64,000 bases of DNA from positions 1 to 64,000 of the forward strand of contig CAZRTJ010000015.1 in the NCBI GenBank assembly GCA_964602985.1, written 5' to 3'. This stretch comes from CAYZJB01 sp964602985. Its GTDB lineage: Bacteria > CLD3 > SB21. The position numbers and the translations under genes were made by a program. Positions 9,450 through 18,146 of the stretch are shown in pieces; within the stretch, counting starts at the first letter, position 1, and each line of letters starts with the position of its first letter. The notes beneath the pieces are model-generated. The model did no database searches. It saw only the letters and a list, made by a program, of their open reading frames with translations, and was not told the origin of the DNA.

Positions 9450-11056
9450 ATGTACTCGACATGGTACCGAAACACATTCGCGAATTGTCCCCGTACCAGA
9501 GCGCGCGCAGTTTGCACACCGACGGACTCCTGCTCGACGCCAACGAAAATCCGTGCGGACTGTTTGGTCGGGTCAATCGCTATCCCGATGGCTCAAATAT
9601 TCGGCTTCGCACCGCCCTTTCTGAGATGCACGACATGTCGCCGGAAGAATGTGCCGTTGGGAATGGAAGCGATGAGTTAATTGATCTTCTATTTCGCGTG
9701 TTTTGCATTCCCGGAGACCGCGTGATCATTCCGGCGCCCACCTACGGTGTGTACTCCACCACCGCCGCCATTCACAACATCGCCTCTCGCGTGATTCCGA
9801 TGACTTTGTGGCAGCCGGATGTTCCGGCGATTCGTGCGTCGATCGAAGAACGCACCAAGATCATCTGGCTGTGCTCGCCTAACAACCCGATTGGCAATCT
9901 CATCGATCCCGCGGTGGTGAGCGCGTTGCTGGCAACAGGGAGAATCGTCGTTGTCGATGAGGCGTATGCGGAATTCAGTGAAGCAGCCTCGTGGGTTCGT
10001 TCCGTACGGCGCTATCCAAATCTCATTGTGCTCCGCACTTTGTCCAAGGCGTTTGCGTTGGCAGGAGCACGAGTCGGGTATCTCTTCGCGCATCCGACCA
10101 TCGTACAACTGATTCAGAACATCAAGTTGCCGTATAACATCAATCGGCAAACGACGACTGCGGCTTTGCACGCCATCCAGCATCGTGAACTCGTTACTCG
10201 TTTTGTCGAAACGACTATTCGCGAGCGACAGCGCGTCACGGACACGTTGCGGCATGTGAAGGGCGTTTCGCATGTATTCGAATCCAGCGCCAATTTCGTT
10301 TTGTTTCAAATGGATGGCGCCGACTCGGTCTTTCGGGAATTGCTGGCGCAGGGTGTGGTGATTCGCGACCGATCGCGGGAACCGCAGCTGGTCAATTGTC
10401 TGCGGGTCACGATTGGTACGGCCATTCAGAATGATCAGTTTCTGGATGCGCTCCGTCGTATCGTCGGGATGACAACCGAACCACAACGCGAGGCGCATCT
10501 CGTTCGCGAAACGCATGAGACGATGCTGGACGTCCGTGTGCGTCTGGACGGAAGCGGGCGGTACTTCATTCGTACCGGCGTGCGCTTTCTCGATCATATG
10601 CTCGAGCAATTCTCGAAGCACTCCGCTGTCGACATCGATTTGTTCGCCGACGGAGATTTGGATGTAGATGAACACCACACAATCGAGGATAGCGCCATTG
10701 TTCTTGGCAAGGCGATTCGCAGTGCGATGGGCGACAAGCGCGGCATGGAGAGATACGGATTCGTTCTGCCGATGGACGAGAGTCTCGCTTTCTGTGCCAT
10801 CGATTTCAGCGGACGACCTCTGTGCATTTTCGAGGGCGAGTTCACACGGGAACGCGTGGGCGATTTGCCGACCGAAATGGTCCCGCACTGGTTTCGCAGT
10901 TTTGCAGAACATGCGGGGGCGACGATCCACATCCAGCTGAAAGGGGAAAATGATCATCACAAAATCGAGGCGGCCTTCAAGGCGCTCGCAAAGAGTGTAA
11001 GACAAGCGGTCGCTCGCCAAGGAATCGAGTTACCTTCCACGAAGGGAATGCTGTAA
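9446..11056 (+). CDS. hisCB: HisC-HisB fusion: histidinol-phosphate aminotransferase / IGP dehydratase
   Basis: 536-aa chain of two enzymes. Residues 1 to ~341 are a PLP aminotransferase (HisC): SPNNPIGN, VVDEAYAEF, PLP Lys201 in TLSKAFALAG. From Met342 it is imidazoleglycerol-phosphate dehydratase (HisBd) with Mn-binding HMLEQFSKH, DEHHTIEDSAIV, HWFRSFAEHAG and GENDHHKIEAA. The order differs from the enteric HisNB phosphatase-dehydratase fusion. An in-frame ATG (10469) lies exactly at the junction, suggesting loss of a hisC stop at a former ATGA overlap; internal initiation could still make free HisB. ATGA overlap with hisD; TAATG overlap with hisH. Confidence 0.94.
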   Translation: MNVLDMVPKHIRELSPYQSARSLHTDGLLLDANENPCGLFGRVNRYPDGSNIRLRTALSEMHDMSPEECAVGNGSDELIDLLFRVFCIPGDRVIIPAPTYGVYSTTAAIHNIASRVIPMTLWQPDVPAIRASIEERTKIIWLCSPNNPIGNLIDPAVVSALLATGRIVVVDEAYAEFSEAASWVRSVRRYPNLIVLRTLSKAFALAGARVGYLFAHPTIVQLIQNIKLPYNINRQTTTAALHAIQHRELVTRFVETTIRERQRVTDTLRHVKGVSHVFESSANFVLFQMDGADSVFRELLAQGVVIRDRSREPQLVNCLRVTIGTAIQNDQFLDALRRIVGMTTEPQREAHLVRETHETMLDVRVRLDGSGRYFIRTGVRFLDHMLEQFSKHSAVDIDLFADGDLDVDEHHTIEDSAIVLGKAIRSAMGDKRGMERYGFVLPMDESLAFCAIDFSGRPLCIFEGEFTRERVGDLPTEMVPHWFRSFAEHAGATIHIQLKGENDHHKIEAAFKALAKSVRQAVARQGIELPSTKGML

Positions 11057-11613
11057 TGATCGGAATCATCGACTACGGATCGGGCAACCTATTTTCGCTG
11101 GAATGCGCATTGCGACGCCTGGATGCGTCGTTTTGCAGAATCGGTTCACCGGAGGAATCGGAAAACTGCAATCGATACATCCTTCCCGGTGTGGGTCATG
11201 CCGCCCCAGCCATGAAACGGCTTCGCGCAACGGGTCTGATCCCCATGCTCCGTGCAACCCCGAAGCCCGTTCTCGGTATCTGTCTGGGCATGCAACTATT
11301 GTGTGAGCACTCGGAGGAAGGAGACACCACCCTCCTGGGCATCGTGCCCTTGCGCGTCAGACACTTTCGGCACGCGCCGAAAATTCCCCACATGGGATGG
11401 AATCGTGTGGAACGAGGCGGATCATCGGACTATTTCTATTTTGTGCATTCTTTCTTCGTCGAGCGGGATGATGCGTGGACCGTCGGACTCACGCAACACG
11501 GCGAAACATTTTCCGCTGTCGTCCGGAAGGACAATTACCTGGGCGTCCAGTTTCACCCGGAAAAATCCGGCGCGGCGGGAAGCGCGCTCTTAGATGATTG
11601 GTTGCGCTCATGA
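11056..11613 (+). CDS. hisH: Imidazole glycerol phosphate synthase glutaminase (HisH)
   Basis: Glutaminase subunit feeding ammonia to HisF. 185 aa. N-terminal IIDYGSGNL, oxyanion/nucleophile motif GICLGMQLL with Cys76, and C-terminal GVQFHPEKS with the His-Glu pair. Its start overlaps the fusion gene stop by one base (TAATG), and its stop overlaps hisA by ATGA. Confidence 0.96.
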   Translation: MIGIIDYGSGNLFSLECALRRLDASFCRIGSPEESENCNRYILPGVGHAAPAMKRLRATGLIPMLRATPKPVLGICLGMQLLCEHSEEGDTTLLGIVPLRVRHFRHAPKIPHMGWNRVERGGSSDYFYFVHSFFVERDDAWTVGLTQHGETFSAVVRKDNYLGVQFHPEKSGAAGSALLDDWLRS

Positions 11614-12326
11614 TGATCCTTCCGGCGATGGATGTTATGAAGGGCCGAGTTGTCCGATTGCGACGAGGACAGTTCCAGGACGTGACGCAGTATTCGATTG
11701 ACGTAGCCGATCAACTCCGAGTCTTTGAAGATGCAGGATTGGCAAGGGTCCACATCGTTGATTTGACTGCGGCCGCGGGCGACACGACGCAGTGGCCGCT
11801 CTTGCAGGATGTCGCTCGCGGACGAACCATCCGTCTGCAGGTGGGCGGCGGTATCCGAACGCTGGATCAGGCGATCCAGCGCCTGAAAGTGGCGGAACGA
11901 ATTGTCGTAGGAACGGCGGCTTTTCAGGATGGGGAATTTCTGCCTCAACTCGCATCCCTCCATTTGCAGGAGCGGATCGTTCTTGCGGTGGATGTGGAAA
12001 TGGGAAGAATCAGAACTCATGGATGGACAGCGGACGCGGCAGAATCCCCAGACGATTTTCTCCGCCGTGCGATGAAGGCCGGCTTCGTGAGATTCCTGTG
12101 TACGGATATTTCACGCGACGGCATGATGAGGGGCCCCAATGTAACGTTGTATCAGGAGTGGGTCGACCGATTTCCCGAGCTCCGGTTGATCGCGTCCGGC
12201 GGAGTGTCGTCGATGAAGGATGTCGAGCAACTGAAGGTCTCAGGCGTCGAGGCGGTCGTGATCGGTCGGGCGTATTACGATGGCTGTATATCGCTCGAAG
12301 AAATCCGGGCGTGGAACGGATGCTGA
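11610..12326 (+). CDS. hisA: ProFAR isomerase (HisA)
   Basis: Isomerises ProFAR to PRFAR, a beta/alpha barrel of 238 aa. The first catalytic Asp is in LPAMDVMKG and the second in LAVDVEMG; phosphate sites QVGGGIR and IASGGVSS are present. An ATG at 11610 makes an ATGA overlap with hisH, and a second ATG follows directly, so the true start may be either. The 3' end overlaps hisF by 7 bp. Confidence 0.95.
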   Translation: MMILPAMDVMKGRVVRLRRGQFQDVTQYSIDVADQLRVFEDAGLARVHIVDLTAAAGDTTQWPLLQDVARGRTIRLQVGGGIRTLDQAIQRLKVAERIVVGTAAFQDGEFLPQLASLHLQERIVLAVDVEMGRIRTHGWTADAAESPDDFLRRAMKAGFVRFLCTDISRDGMMRGPNVTLYQEWVDRFPELRLIASGGVSSMKDVEQLKVSGVEAVVIGRAYYDGCISLEEIRAWNGC

Positions 12327-13075
12327 CGAAGCGTATCATCCCCTGTCTGGACGTGAAGGACGGCCGTACGGTCAAGGGTGTACGATTTGAAGATCTGCGT
12401 GATGCGGGTGACGCAGTCGCACTCGCGTGCCGTTATCGCGAAGAGGGCGCTGATGAGATCGTCTTTTTGGATATTTCGGCAACCTCGGAGCGAAGGAAGA
12501 CTGCCGTAGAACTGTGCCGGCGGGTGGCTCGTGAGCTGGACATCCCGTTCACGATCGGTGGCGGAATCGCGAGCGTCGAGGATGCGGGAGATTTGCTGGA
12601 CCACGGCGCCGATAAGGTGTCCATCAATACCGCGGCCGTCGAACGACCCGATTTGATCCAGGAACTCGCCGAGACATTTGGAACTCAGTTTGTTGTCGTC
12701 GCGATCGATTCCAGGAAAATGGACGATCGCGATGTCGTCACGACACATGCCGGGACGCGCGCGACCGGTCGCTCGACATGGGAGTGGGTGCGGGAAGTCG
12801 CCGACCGTGGCGCGGGAGAGATTCTGCTCACGTCCATCGACCGGGATGGCACCCGTGACGGATTTGATGTCGATCTGCTGGACCGTGTCACTCACGGTGT
12901 GCGAATTCCCGTTATCGCCAGCGGGGGCGCCGGGACGATGGGTCACTTCGCTGACGTTTTTGCGCGAACAACTGTCGATGCGGCGTTGGCGGCATCCGTC
13001 TTCCATCGTCGCGAAATAGACATCGCGGAACTGAAGTCGTATCTCACCCTTCATCACATACAGGTGCGCACGTGA
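12320..13075 (+). CDS. hisF: Imidazole glycerol phosphate synthase cyclase (HisF)
   Basis: Cyclises PRFAR with ammonia from HisH to IGP and AICAR. 251 aa barrel. Catalytic Asp11 in PCLDVKDG and a second Asp in VAIDSRKM, plus TIGGGIAS, KVSINTAAV and LTSIDRDGT. The start at 12320 gives the exact family N-terminus MLTKRIIPCLDV; the long open frame upstream is spurious. Overlaps hisA by 7 bp and hisIE by GTGA. Confidence 0.96.
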   Translation: MLTKRIIPCLDVKDGRTVKGVRFEDLRDAGDAVALACRYREEGADEIVFLDISATSERRKTAVELCRRVARELDIPFTIGGGIASVEDAGDLLDHGADKVSINTAAVERPDLIQELAETFGTQFVVVAIDSRKMDDRDVVTTHAGTRATGRSTWEWVREVADRGAGEILLTSIDRDGTRDGFDVDLLDRVTHGVRIPVIASGGAGTMGHFADVFARTTVDAALAASVFHRREIDIAELKSYLTLHHIQVRT

Positions 13076-13665
13076 AGCCGAAATTTACCAAACAGAATCC
13101 GCTCCTTCCCGCGATCGTGCAGGATGCACAGACATTGGAAGTGCTCATGCTTGGATATATGAACGCATCCTCCTATCGCAAGACGGTGCGGACCGGACGT
13201 GTGACGTTTTATTCGCGCTCGCGCAAACGACTGTGGACAAAAGGCGAAACGAGCGGCAATTCGCTGAGGCTGGTTTCCATTCATGTCGATTGCGATGGCG
13301 ACTCGATTCTGGTCGGAGTGATTCCTGCCGGTCCGACGTGTCACACAGGAAAGCGATCGTGTTTCCATACCGAATGGAATCAGAACTTTCTCTTCCAGCT
13401 CGAGCGGATCGTCAGCGAACGATGGACGGCGGGAGATCGTTCTTCGTATGTGCGGCGGCTGCGAAAACGAGGCATCGGCAAGACCGCCCAGAAGGTGATC
13501 GAAGAAGCGGGTGAGTGCGCCCTGGCGTTTGTCGATCGAAATCGGAAGGGTCGGATCGCCGAATCCGCCGATTTGTTCTTCCATCTCGTGGTGCTCCTCC
13601 AACACGGAGGTCTGACGTTGGACGACGTGGCGAGGGAATTGAGAAAACGACATCGACCCCGGTAA
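13072..13665 (+). CDS. hisI: Bifunctional PR-AMP cyclohydrolase / PR-ATP pyrophosphohydrolase (HisIE)
   Basis: Carries out steps 2 and 3 of histidine synthesis. 197 aa: cyclohydrolase domain about residues 1-110 with Mg/Zn motifs HVDCDGDSILV and CHTGKRSC, then the all-helical pyrophosphohydrolase domain with QKVIEEAGE and ESADLFFHL. GTG start in a GTGA overlap with hisF. Last gene of the operon; no convincing intrinsic terminator follows. No histidinol-phosphate phosphatase gene is present in the operon. Confidence 0.95.
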   Translation: MKPKFTKQNPLLPAIVQDAQTLEVLMLGYMNASSYRKTVRTGRVTFYSRSRKRLWTKGETSGNSLRLVSIHVDCDGDSILVGVIPAGPTCHTGKRSCFHTEWNQNFLFQLERIVSERWTAGDRSSYVRRLRKRGIGKTAQKVIEEAGECALAFVDRNRKGRIAESADLFFHLVVLLQHGGLTLDDVARELRKRHRPR

Positions 13666-13673
13666 AGATTCCG

Positions 13674-13702
13674 TTGGCAAAGTGATGCCGGGAATGTATC
13701 TT
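13674..13702 (+). promoter_or_regulatory. Candidate sigma-70 promoter of the barrel gene
   Basis: TTGGCA (13674-13679), 17 bp, TATCTT (13697-13702). Transcription would start about 7 nt downstream, essentially at the ATG of the next gene (13710), predicting a leaderless or nearly leaderless mRNA. No Shine-Dalgarno sequence is seen before that ATG. Confidence 0.4.
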
Positions 13703-13709
13703 GGCCATC

Positions 13710-14777
13710 ATGAATCGATTCATTTTGGTTTTGGCAGGGATCCTCCACGTCGTGTCGGCGAGAGCGCAGGAGGAGACGGAAACACTGAGTTCGTGGACTC
13801 CTTTGCCGCTGATTTTCTGGAGCCCGGAAACGAAATTCGGCGGCGGCCTCGCGGTAGCGTATTTGGTCAAGGACGCAGGAGACAGTTCGAGAGTTCCGAC
13901 GTCGTGGAATTTCACCTCCATCTACACGCAAAGGAAACAAGTCAGTCTGTATCTCGCGCTCAAGAAGTACACCGATGGGGGTGCGCGGATCTGGCGCGGA
14001 CAGACGGTTTACAGTCGTTTTCCGGATTACTTTTTTGGGATCGGTAATGAAACGCCCGACACCTCCGATCGGTTCACGCCGGAGCAAGTCGGGTTTGCGG
14101 GCACTGTGATGTTCAAGGTACGGCCGGGGTTCTTTGCCGGTCCGTCCCTTGAGGTGGATCACCAGGAATTGTTGAGCGCAGAAGACGGAGGGTTGCTCGA
14201 CAAACGCGCGGTGCGCGGATCGGTGGCCAATTACAACATCGGCATCGGCGCGGCCTGCGAGTGGGATGATCGCAATTCACAGGTCTATCCGACACGAGGA
14301 CGGTTCATCGAAAGCACGCTGGGTTTTTTCCCATCGTTTCTCGGTACCGACTTTCCGTTCACCCGCGTCACGATCAATGCGAGACAATATTTTCAAGCGC
14401 CGCTTCGAGGCGTCGTCGCCTTGCAGTGGTTTGGGCAGTTCACGTTCGGCCGTCCGGCGTTTCAGAAACTCGCCAAAATCGGCGGTGCGTCCATCATGCG
14501 CGGATACTACGAAGGTCGATACCGCGACCGTCAGATGATCGCCGCACAAGCCGAGTTGCGTCAACCCTTGTTCTGGATCGTCGGCGTCAATCTATTTGCC
14601 GGATTGGGCGACGTCGTGGACGGTCTGGACGATTCCCAGTTGACGGAATGGAAATACAGTGTCGGCTACGGGTTAAGATTTCTGCTCAGCCGCGAGAGCG
14701 AACTGTACCTTCGGCTGGAAATGGCCTACGGGAAGAACTCGTTCTATCCCGTGCTTGGTTTGGGTGAGTCATTCTGA
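13710..14777 (+). CDS. BamA/TamA-type (surface antigen D15) outer-membrane beta-barrel protein
   Basis: 355 aa with an N-terminal signal peptide (MNRFILVLAGILHVVSARA, likely cleavage after ARA). The mature part is barrel-like, with alternating aromatic/polar strands and a lid-loop-like RGYYEGRYRD, the Omp85-family (V)RGY signature, and it ends in GLGESF. No POTRA domains precede it, so it is a short barrel-only member; its function is unknown. The ATG at 13710 is chosen over a TTG at 13701 because it gives a clean signal peptide. Its stop directly abuts the stop of the convergent next gene. Confidence 0.75.
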   Translation: MNRFILVLAGILHVVSARAQEETETLSSWTPLPLIFWSPETKFGGGLAVAYLVKDAGDSSRVPTSWNFTSIYTQRKQVSLYLALKKYTDGGARIWRGQTVYSRFPDYFFGIGNETPDTSDRFTPEQVGFAGTVMFKVRPGFFAGPSLEVDHQELLSAEDGGLLDKRAVRGSVANYNIGIGAACEWDDRNSQVYPTRGRFIESTLGFFPSFLGTDFPFTRVTINARQYFQAPLRGVVALQWFGQFTFGRPAFQKLAKIGGASIMRGYYEGRYRDRQMIAAQAELRQPLFWIVGVNLFAGLGDVVDGLDDSQLTEWKYSVGYGLRFLLSRESELYLRLEMAYGKNSFYPVLGLGESF

Positions 14778-15788
14778 CTATTCTGCCCGCCATTCCACGC
14801 CGAGCGCGAACCGAGTGCCCGACCAGATCACCTGCGCAGTCGACAACTCCGTCCGTTCATAGAACAGTCTCGCAAAGAGATCCGCGCGTCGGGACAGGTG
14901 GTAGGCCAGCTTGCCGCTGATTCGCTGTTCCTGATCCGCGCCCGTGTACAAGAGACTGCTGCTGAGACCAAGTTTCGTGTGAATGGGTCTCACATAATAA
15001 TCGGCCATCACGTAGAGGGACCAATCGTCGCTGAGATTTTTTCCTGCGAGGAAACGGAATTCATGATCCCACGCGGGCGTTGTCAGTTGCGATGTTCGCC
15101 GGAGGAGTTTGTAGTTCAACGACAGCACGAGGGGTTTTTGAAAATCCACACCGACGTCAAGACCGTACCGGTGTCCGCGGTTGTGATCCACGAGCAATTG
15201 ATCCTGGTTTTTCGCCTGGAAAAATTCTTCCTGCAATCCTGCATACCATCGACGACTTCTCTGACGATGATGAACCAACCGGGCGTGCACGCCGAGCGAG
15301 AGGATATCCGTCGCGGCAGGGGTTTCGATTCGAACCAGTGAAGGCATGACTCCTGCTTCCATGGACCATTCGGGAGAAAGAACAACTGCGCTCGTCATCC
15401 GGGCCAGCACAGCGTACGTCAGAATGGACGCACTGTCGGTACGATAATCGCTTCGCCGCAGATCGACCGCGAATTGAAGACTGGCCGCTTTCGCGCGTCG
15501 TCCGTACAGCAGACCGACGGTTTCGTGAAACGAATAAGTTCCGTGGGCGGGCGAGTAGATTTCCGGTCGCCAGCGGAACTGAACGGTCAGCGATTGACGA
15601 TCGCCGTTGAATTGCGATCGCCAATGAAACCATCCCACCGACATCCAGCGCACGTCTTTGGAATCCAAACGATGACCGCCGTGGAAATAGCCAGACTCCA
15701 AAGCCAGTCTCCACTGATTGTCCCCGGCCGTTCCTGTGCAGACAAAGAGGAGCCAGAACAAAATACTTTTCGGTACGCTCACCGTCAT
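14778..15788 (-). CDS. Predicted outer-membrane beta-barrel protein, unknown function
   Basis: 336 aa. A short hydrophobic N-terminus (ILFWLLFVCTGTAG) looks like a signal peptide; the rest has many aromatic-rich alternating segments (for example WSLYVMADYYVR, FALGVEWRAE at the C-terminus), as expected of a beta-barrel. I do not recognise a named family. The start overlaps the 3' end of the upstream coiled-coil gene by 4 bp, so both are probably one operon. Convergent with, and directly abutting, the D15-like gene. Confidence 0.6.
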   Translation of the reverse strand: MTVSVPKSILFWLLFVCTGTAGDNQWRLALESGYFHGGHRLDSKDVRWMSVGWFHWRSQFNGDRQSLTVQFRWRPEIYSPAHGTYSFHETVGLLYGRRAKAASLQFAVDLRRSDYRTDSASILTYAVLARMTSAVVLSPEWSMEAGVMPSLVRIETPAATDILSLGVHARLVHHRQRSRRWYAGLQEEFFQAKNQDQLLVDHNRGHRYGLDVGVDFQKPLVLSLNYKLLRRTSQLTTPAWDHEFRFLAGKNLSDDWSLYVMADYYVRPIHTKLGLSSSLLYTGADQEQRISGKLAYHLSRRADLFARLFYERTELSTAQVIWSGTRFALGVEWRAE

Positions 15789-16678
15789 CGTCCGACTTTG
15801 GCCCGAAGCGAGTTTCCAAACACCTGCAGTTCCTTTTCGGCCTTTTTGAGAAGCCGGACGTATTCCTCGACGGAGTAGTCGCGGTCCTCGCTCTGCACCA
15901 GAAAACTGCCTGAATGCAATTGTTGGAGCAGTCCGGTAACGGACTCAGCTTTGGAATTGAGCGCGTCTTGTGGATCGAACAGGACGCCTTCACTGCCTCG
16001 CGTCGCCGAGGAACCGCCTTGCAGAAGAAACGCCGTGCTTCCGCCCCGGGATTCGTCCGCAAATTCCTGGGTTCGTTGCTGAAGGGCGACAATGGATTCG
16101 AATTCCGTTCGCGATTCGCGGACTCGGGCCAGATGACGATCGATTTCGTCAATTGCCTTTTCCAGGAGATCGCGCGTACGTTGGTCGTCTGTTTCCAGCA
16201 GGAGAACGCGTTGCGGATCAAAACTCAGCATCGGAATCGCCGGTTCGAGCCAGGCTCGTTGTTCGGCATACATCTGCAAACGGGAACGCAGAATGTCCCG
16301 ATCGCGACGGGGAACAGAAGACTCCGCGGCCCTTAGGGAATCCATTTTCTGTGCGATCAGTCCGAGCAGGTACCGTTTCAACGCGTCGATGTGTCGCCCG
16401 GTTTCGGACGTCACCCGCTGTTGCGTTCGGATCTGAGTCGAGAGCGCAATTCCGTCCGACATCAGGCTGGAAATCTTCTTTTCGTCCGGAGCCGATGCGG
16501 ATTTTTCTTTCTCGATGCTCCGACTCAACGCCTCCATCCGCGCCTGGAGAGAATCAAGCACCGCACGTTCTCCATTCCATTTCTTGTACGCGCTCTGGAG
16601 CACAACCTCCGCATCGGAGATGGATTGTCCCACGACGGAGGAAACGAGACAAACGAAAGCGAGGAGCGCCGATCTCAT
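15785..16678 (-). CDS. Secreted coiled-coil protein, unknown function
   Basis: 297 aa. The signal peptide MRSALLAFVCLVSSVVGQ is followed by long charged helical stretches (about residues 25-235) typical of coiled coils, then a region ending KELQVFGNSLRAKVGR. No family recognised; a periplasmic or surface location is inferred. The start at 16678 is set by the signal peptide and by an ATGA overlap with the upstream sigma-54 activator remnant; frame upstream of it is a shadow. Coupled by a 4-bp overlap to the downstream barrel gene. Confidence 0.65.
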   Translation of the reverse strand: MRSALLAFVCLVSSVVGQSISDAEVVLQSAYKKWNGERAVLDSLQARMEALSRSIEKEKSASAPDEKKISSLMSDGIALSTQIRTQQRVTSETGRHIDALKRYLLGLIAQKMDSLRAAESSVPRRDRDILRSRLQMYAEQRAWLEPAIPMLSFDPQRVLLLETDDQRTRDLLEKAIDEIDRHLARVRESRTEFESIVALQQRTQEFADESRGGSTAFLLQGGSSATRGSEGVLFDPQDALNSKAESVTGLLQQLHSGSFLVQSEDRDYSVEEYVRLLKKAEKELQVFGNSLRAKVGR

Positions 16679-17100
16679 AAGAGGCCGTATTTTTCCAGCT
16701 TGTAATACAACGTGCTGGTTTTGATCCCGAGCAGTTTGGCTGCGCGGTTCTTGGTTTGATCGCATTTCTTTATGGCCTGGAGGATCATCTGCTTTTCGAA
16801 CGCCTCCACGGCCGCTTCCAATGGAAGATGATCCCAGTCCGACGGCGCGGCCGATCCACTCACCTGTTGCGCGACGAGTGGGTACGGGATGATCGGGTCC
16901 GGGGACATCACGCACAGACGTTCGATGAGATGCTTGAGTTCCCGCACGTTGCCCGGCCACGAGTAGGAGGTGAGCAATTCCATGGATGCGGCATCGATCG
17001 TCCGCAGCGACTCCCGCCGGGTCCGTGAGAAATCGTCCAGGAAATACGTGATCAGGGGCGGGATGTCTTCCCGTCGTAAATGACAAAAGGATGATTCGTT
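16675..17100 (-). pseudogene. C-terminal remnant of a sigma-54-dependent activator
   Basis: The frame from 17100 down to 16675 (142 codons) encodes the last part of an AAA+ sigma-54 activation domain (LRREDIPPLITYFL, then SWPGNVRELKHLIERL) and a Fis-type helix-turn-helix (RAAKLLGIKTSTLYYKLEKY). The Walker A, Walker B, GAFTGA and any receiver domain are missing. Homology begins near 17080, and the codon before 17100 is the TAG stop of the adjacent lipoprotein gene in the same frame. An ATG at 16983 could give a 102-aa DNA-binding protein. Either a deletion or insertion removed the 5' end, or the assembly joined two loci here. Confidence 0.7.
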
Positions 17101-18039
17101 CTAATGATCGGCCATGCGTACTTCCATGTTGTCGCAGTCGACTTCATAAAAGTACTCTTCGCCGTCGAGGATGTACCGTACGCCGTTCTTTTCAAAAATC
17201 GCCGCCCCTTTCATCGTGACATCGGAATATTCGATCCGGTAGGTTCCGTTGTTCTCACATCCCATGGATGAGTCGCACGCGATTCCCATCCAGATGTCGA
17301 AGTCCCGGTAGAAATAGTCCGGCGTCGCGTCCTGTACGGACGTAAAGGTCATCCGACCCCGATAGGGCATGCATCCGTTTTCCTTCATGCGGATGTCGTT
17401 GTCCGCCGATGCGAAAGAGACGGTCACCGTCGTATCTTCGGTGAATTTCTCTGCATACGTGTATTTCGACGCGCCTTCGTAGACTATCTCTCCGTCGACG
17501 TCCGGGTCGTTCCAGTTCTTCAAACCGGTGATGCGATACGCGGATTCCGAAGAATAAATCCACCGATCGACGATCTCGCTGTCTCCGTATCGACCGGAGC
17601 TCTTCATGGTACATTCCATCGATTCGGTTTCATCCGTCGACATGCCCTCGCTGTCGTGAGGCTCATATCGATACGTCATTTCCCACGATCCCCATTCATC
17701 CTGATATCCATAGAACCAGAATCCGGTCGCTGGATCGTAGTAGGAAGTGTCCTGGTAGGTAAAGGCGTCGGTGGAATCGTCAGCCACTCTTCGCAGTCGG
17801 GCGAGGCCATTCCGAAATGTCGTTTTGCTGAGAGTTCCGCGCTCCGTGATGACGTTGAAATTGAAAAAAGCTCCCTGGATCATGTTACGTCCCGCAAACA
17901 TCGCGAGTCGGTCCAAAGCCGCTTTGTCCATCGAACTTCCCGAAGACCCACTGTCGCCACAGCCGACCGCCAAAGCCAGAGTGAATAAAATGACCACTAA
18001 CAGATGCGCCGGCCGCGCGCCCGGTTTCCATGAAGTCAT
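17101..18039 (-). CDS. Predicted lipoprotein, unknown function
   Basis: 312 aa. The type II signal peptide has lipobox LAVGC (Cys27), followed by a Gly/Ser linker and a mature domain rich in Tyr, Asp and Thr with several scattered Cys. No family recognised; probably anchored in an outer or inner membrane leaflet facing the periplasm or surface. The start is supported by AAAGGA 7 nt upstream. Its TAG stop is followed in frame, without gap, by the sigma-54 activator remnant. A tandem 17-bp repeat lies upstream (18147-18182). Confidence 0.7.
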   Translation of the reverse strand: MTSWKPGARPAHLLVVILFTLALAVGCGDSGSSGSSMDKAALDRLAMFAGRNMIQGAFFNFNVITERGTLSKTTFRNGLARLRRVADDSTDAFTYQDTSYYDPATGFWFYGYQDEWGSWEMTYRYEPHDSEGMSTDETESMECTMKSSGRYGDSEIVDRWIYSSESAYRITGLKNWNDPDVDGEIVYEGASKYTYAEKFTEDTTVTVSFASADNDIRMKENGCMPYRGRMTFTSVQDATPDYFYRDFDIWMGIACDSSMGCENNGTYRIEYSDVTMKGAAIFEKNGVRYILDGEEYFYEVDCDNMEVRMADH

Positions 18040-18146
18040 AGCCCAGTCCTTTCGTGATGGTTATGTCTCGTGGCTTACTCAAGAACCGGGCCAAATCAGT
18101 TCGCGTTGTATCTGCGAGACTTACGGAAAAGTTACGAGCGATGGAG

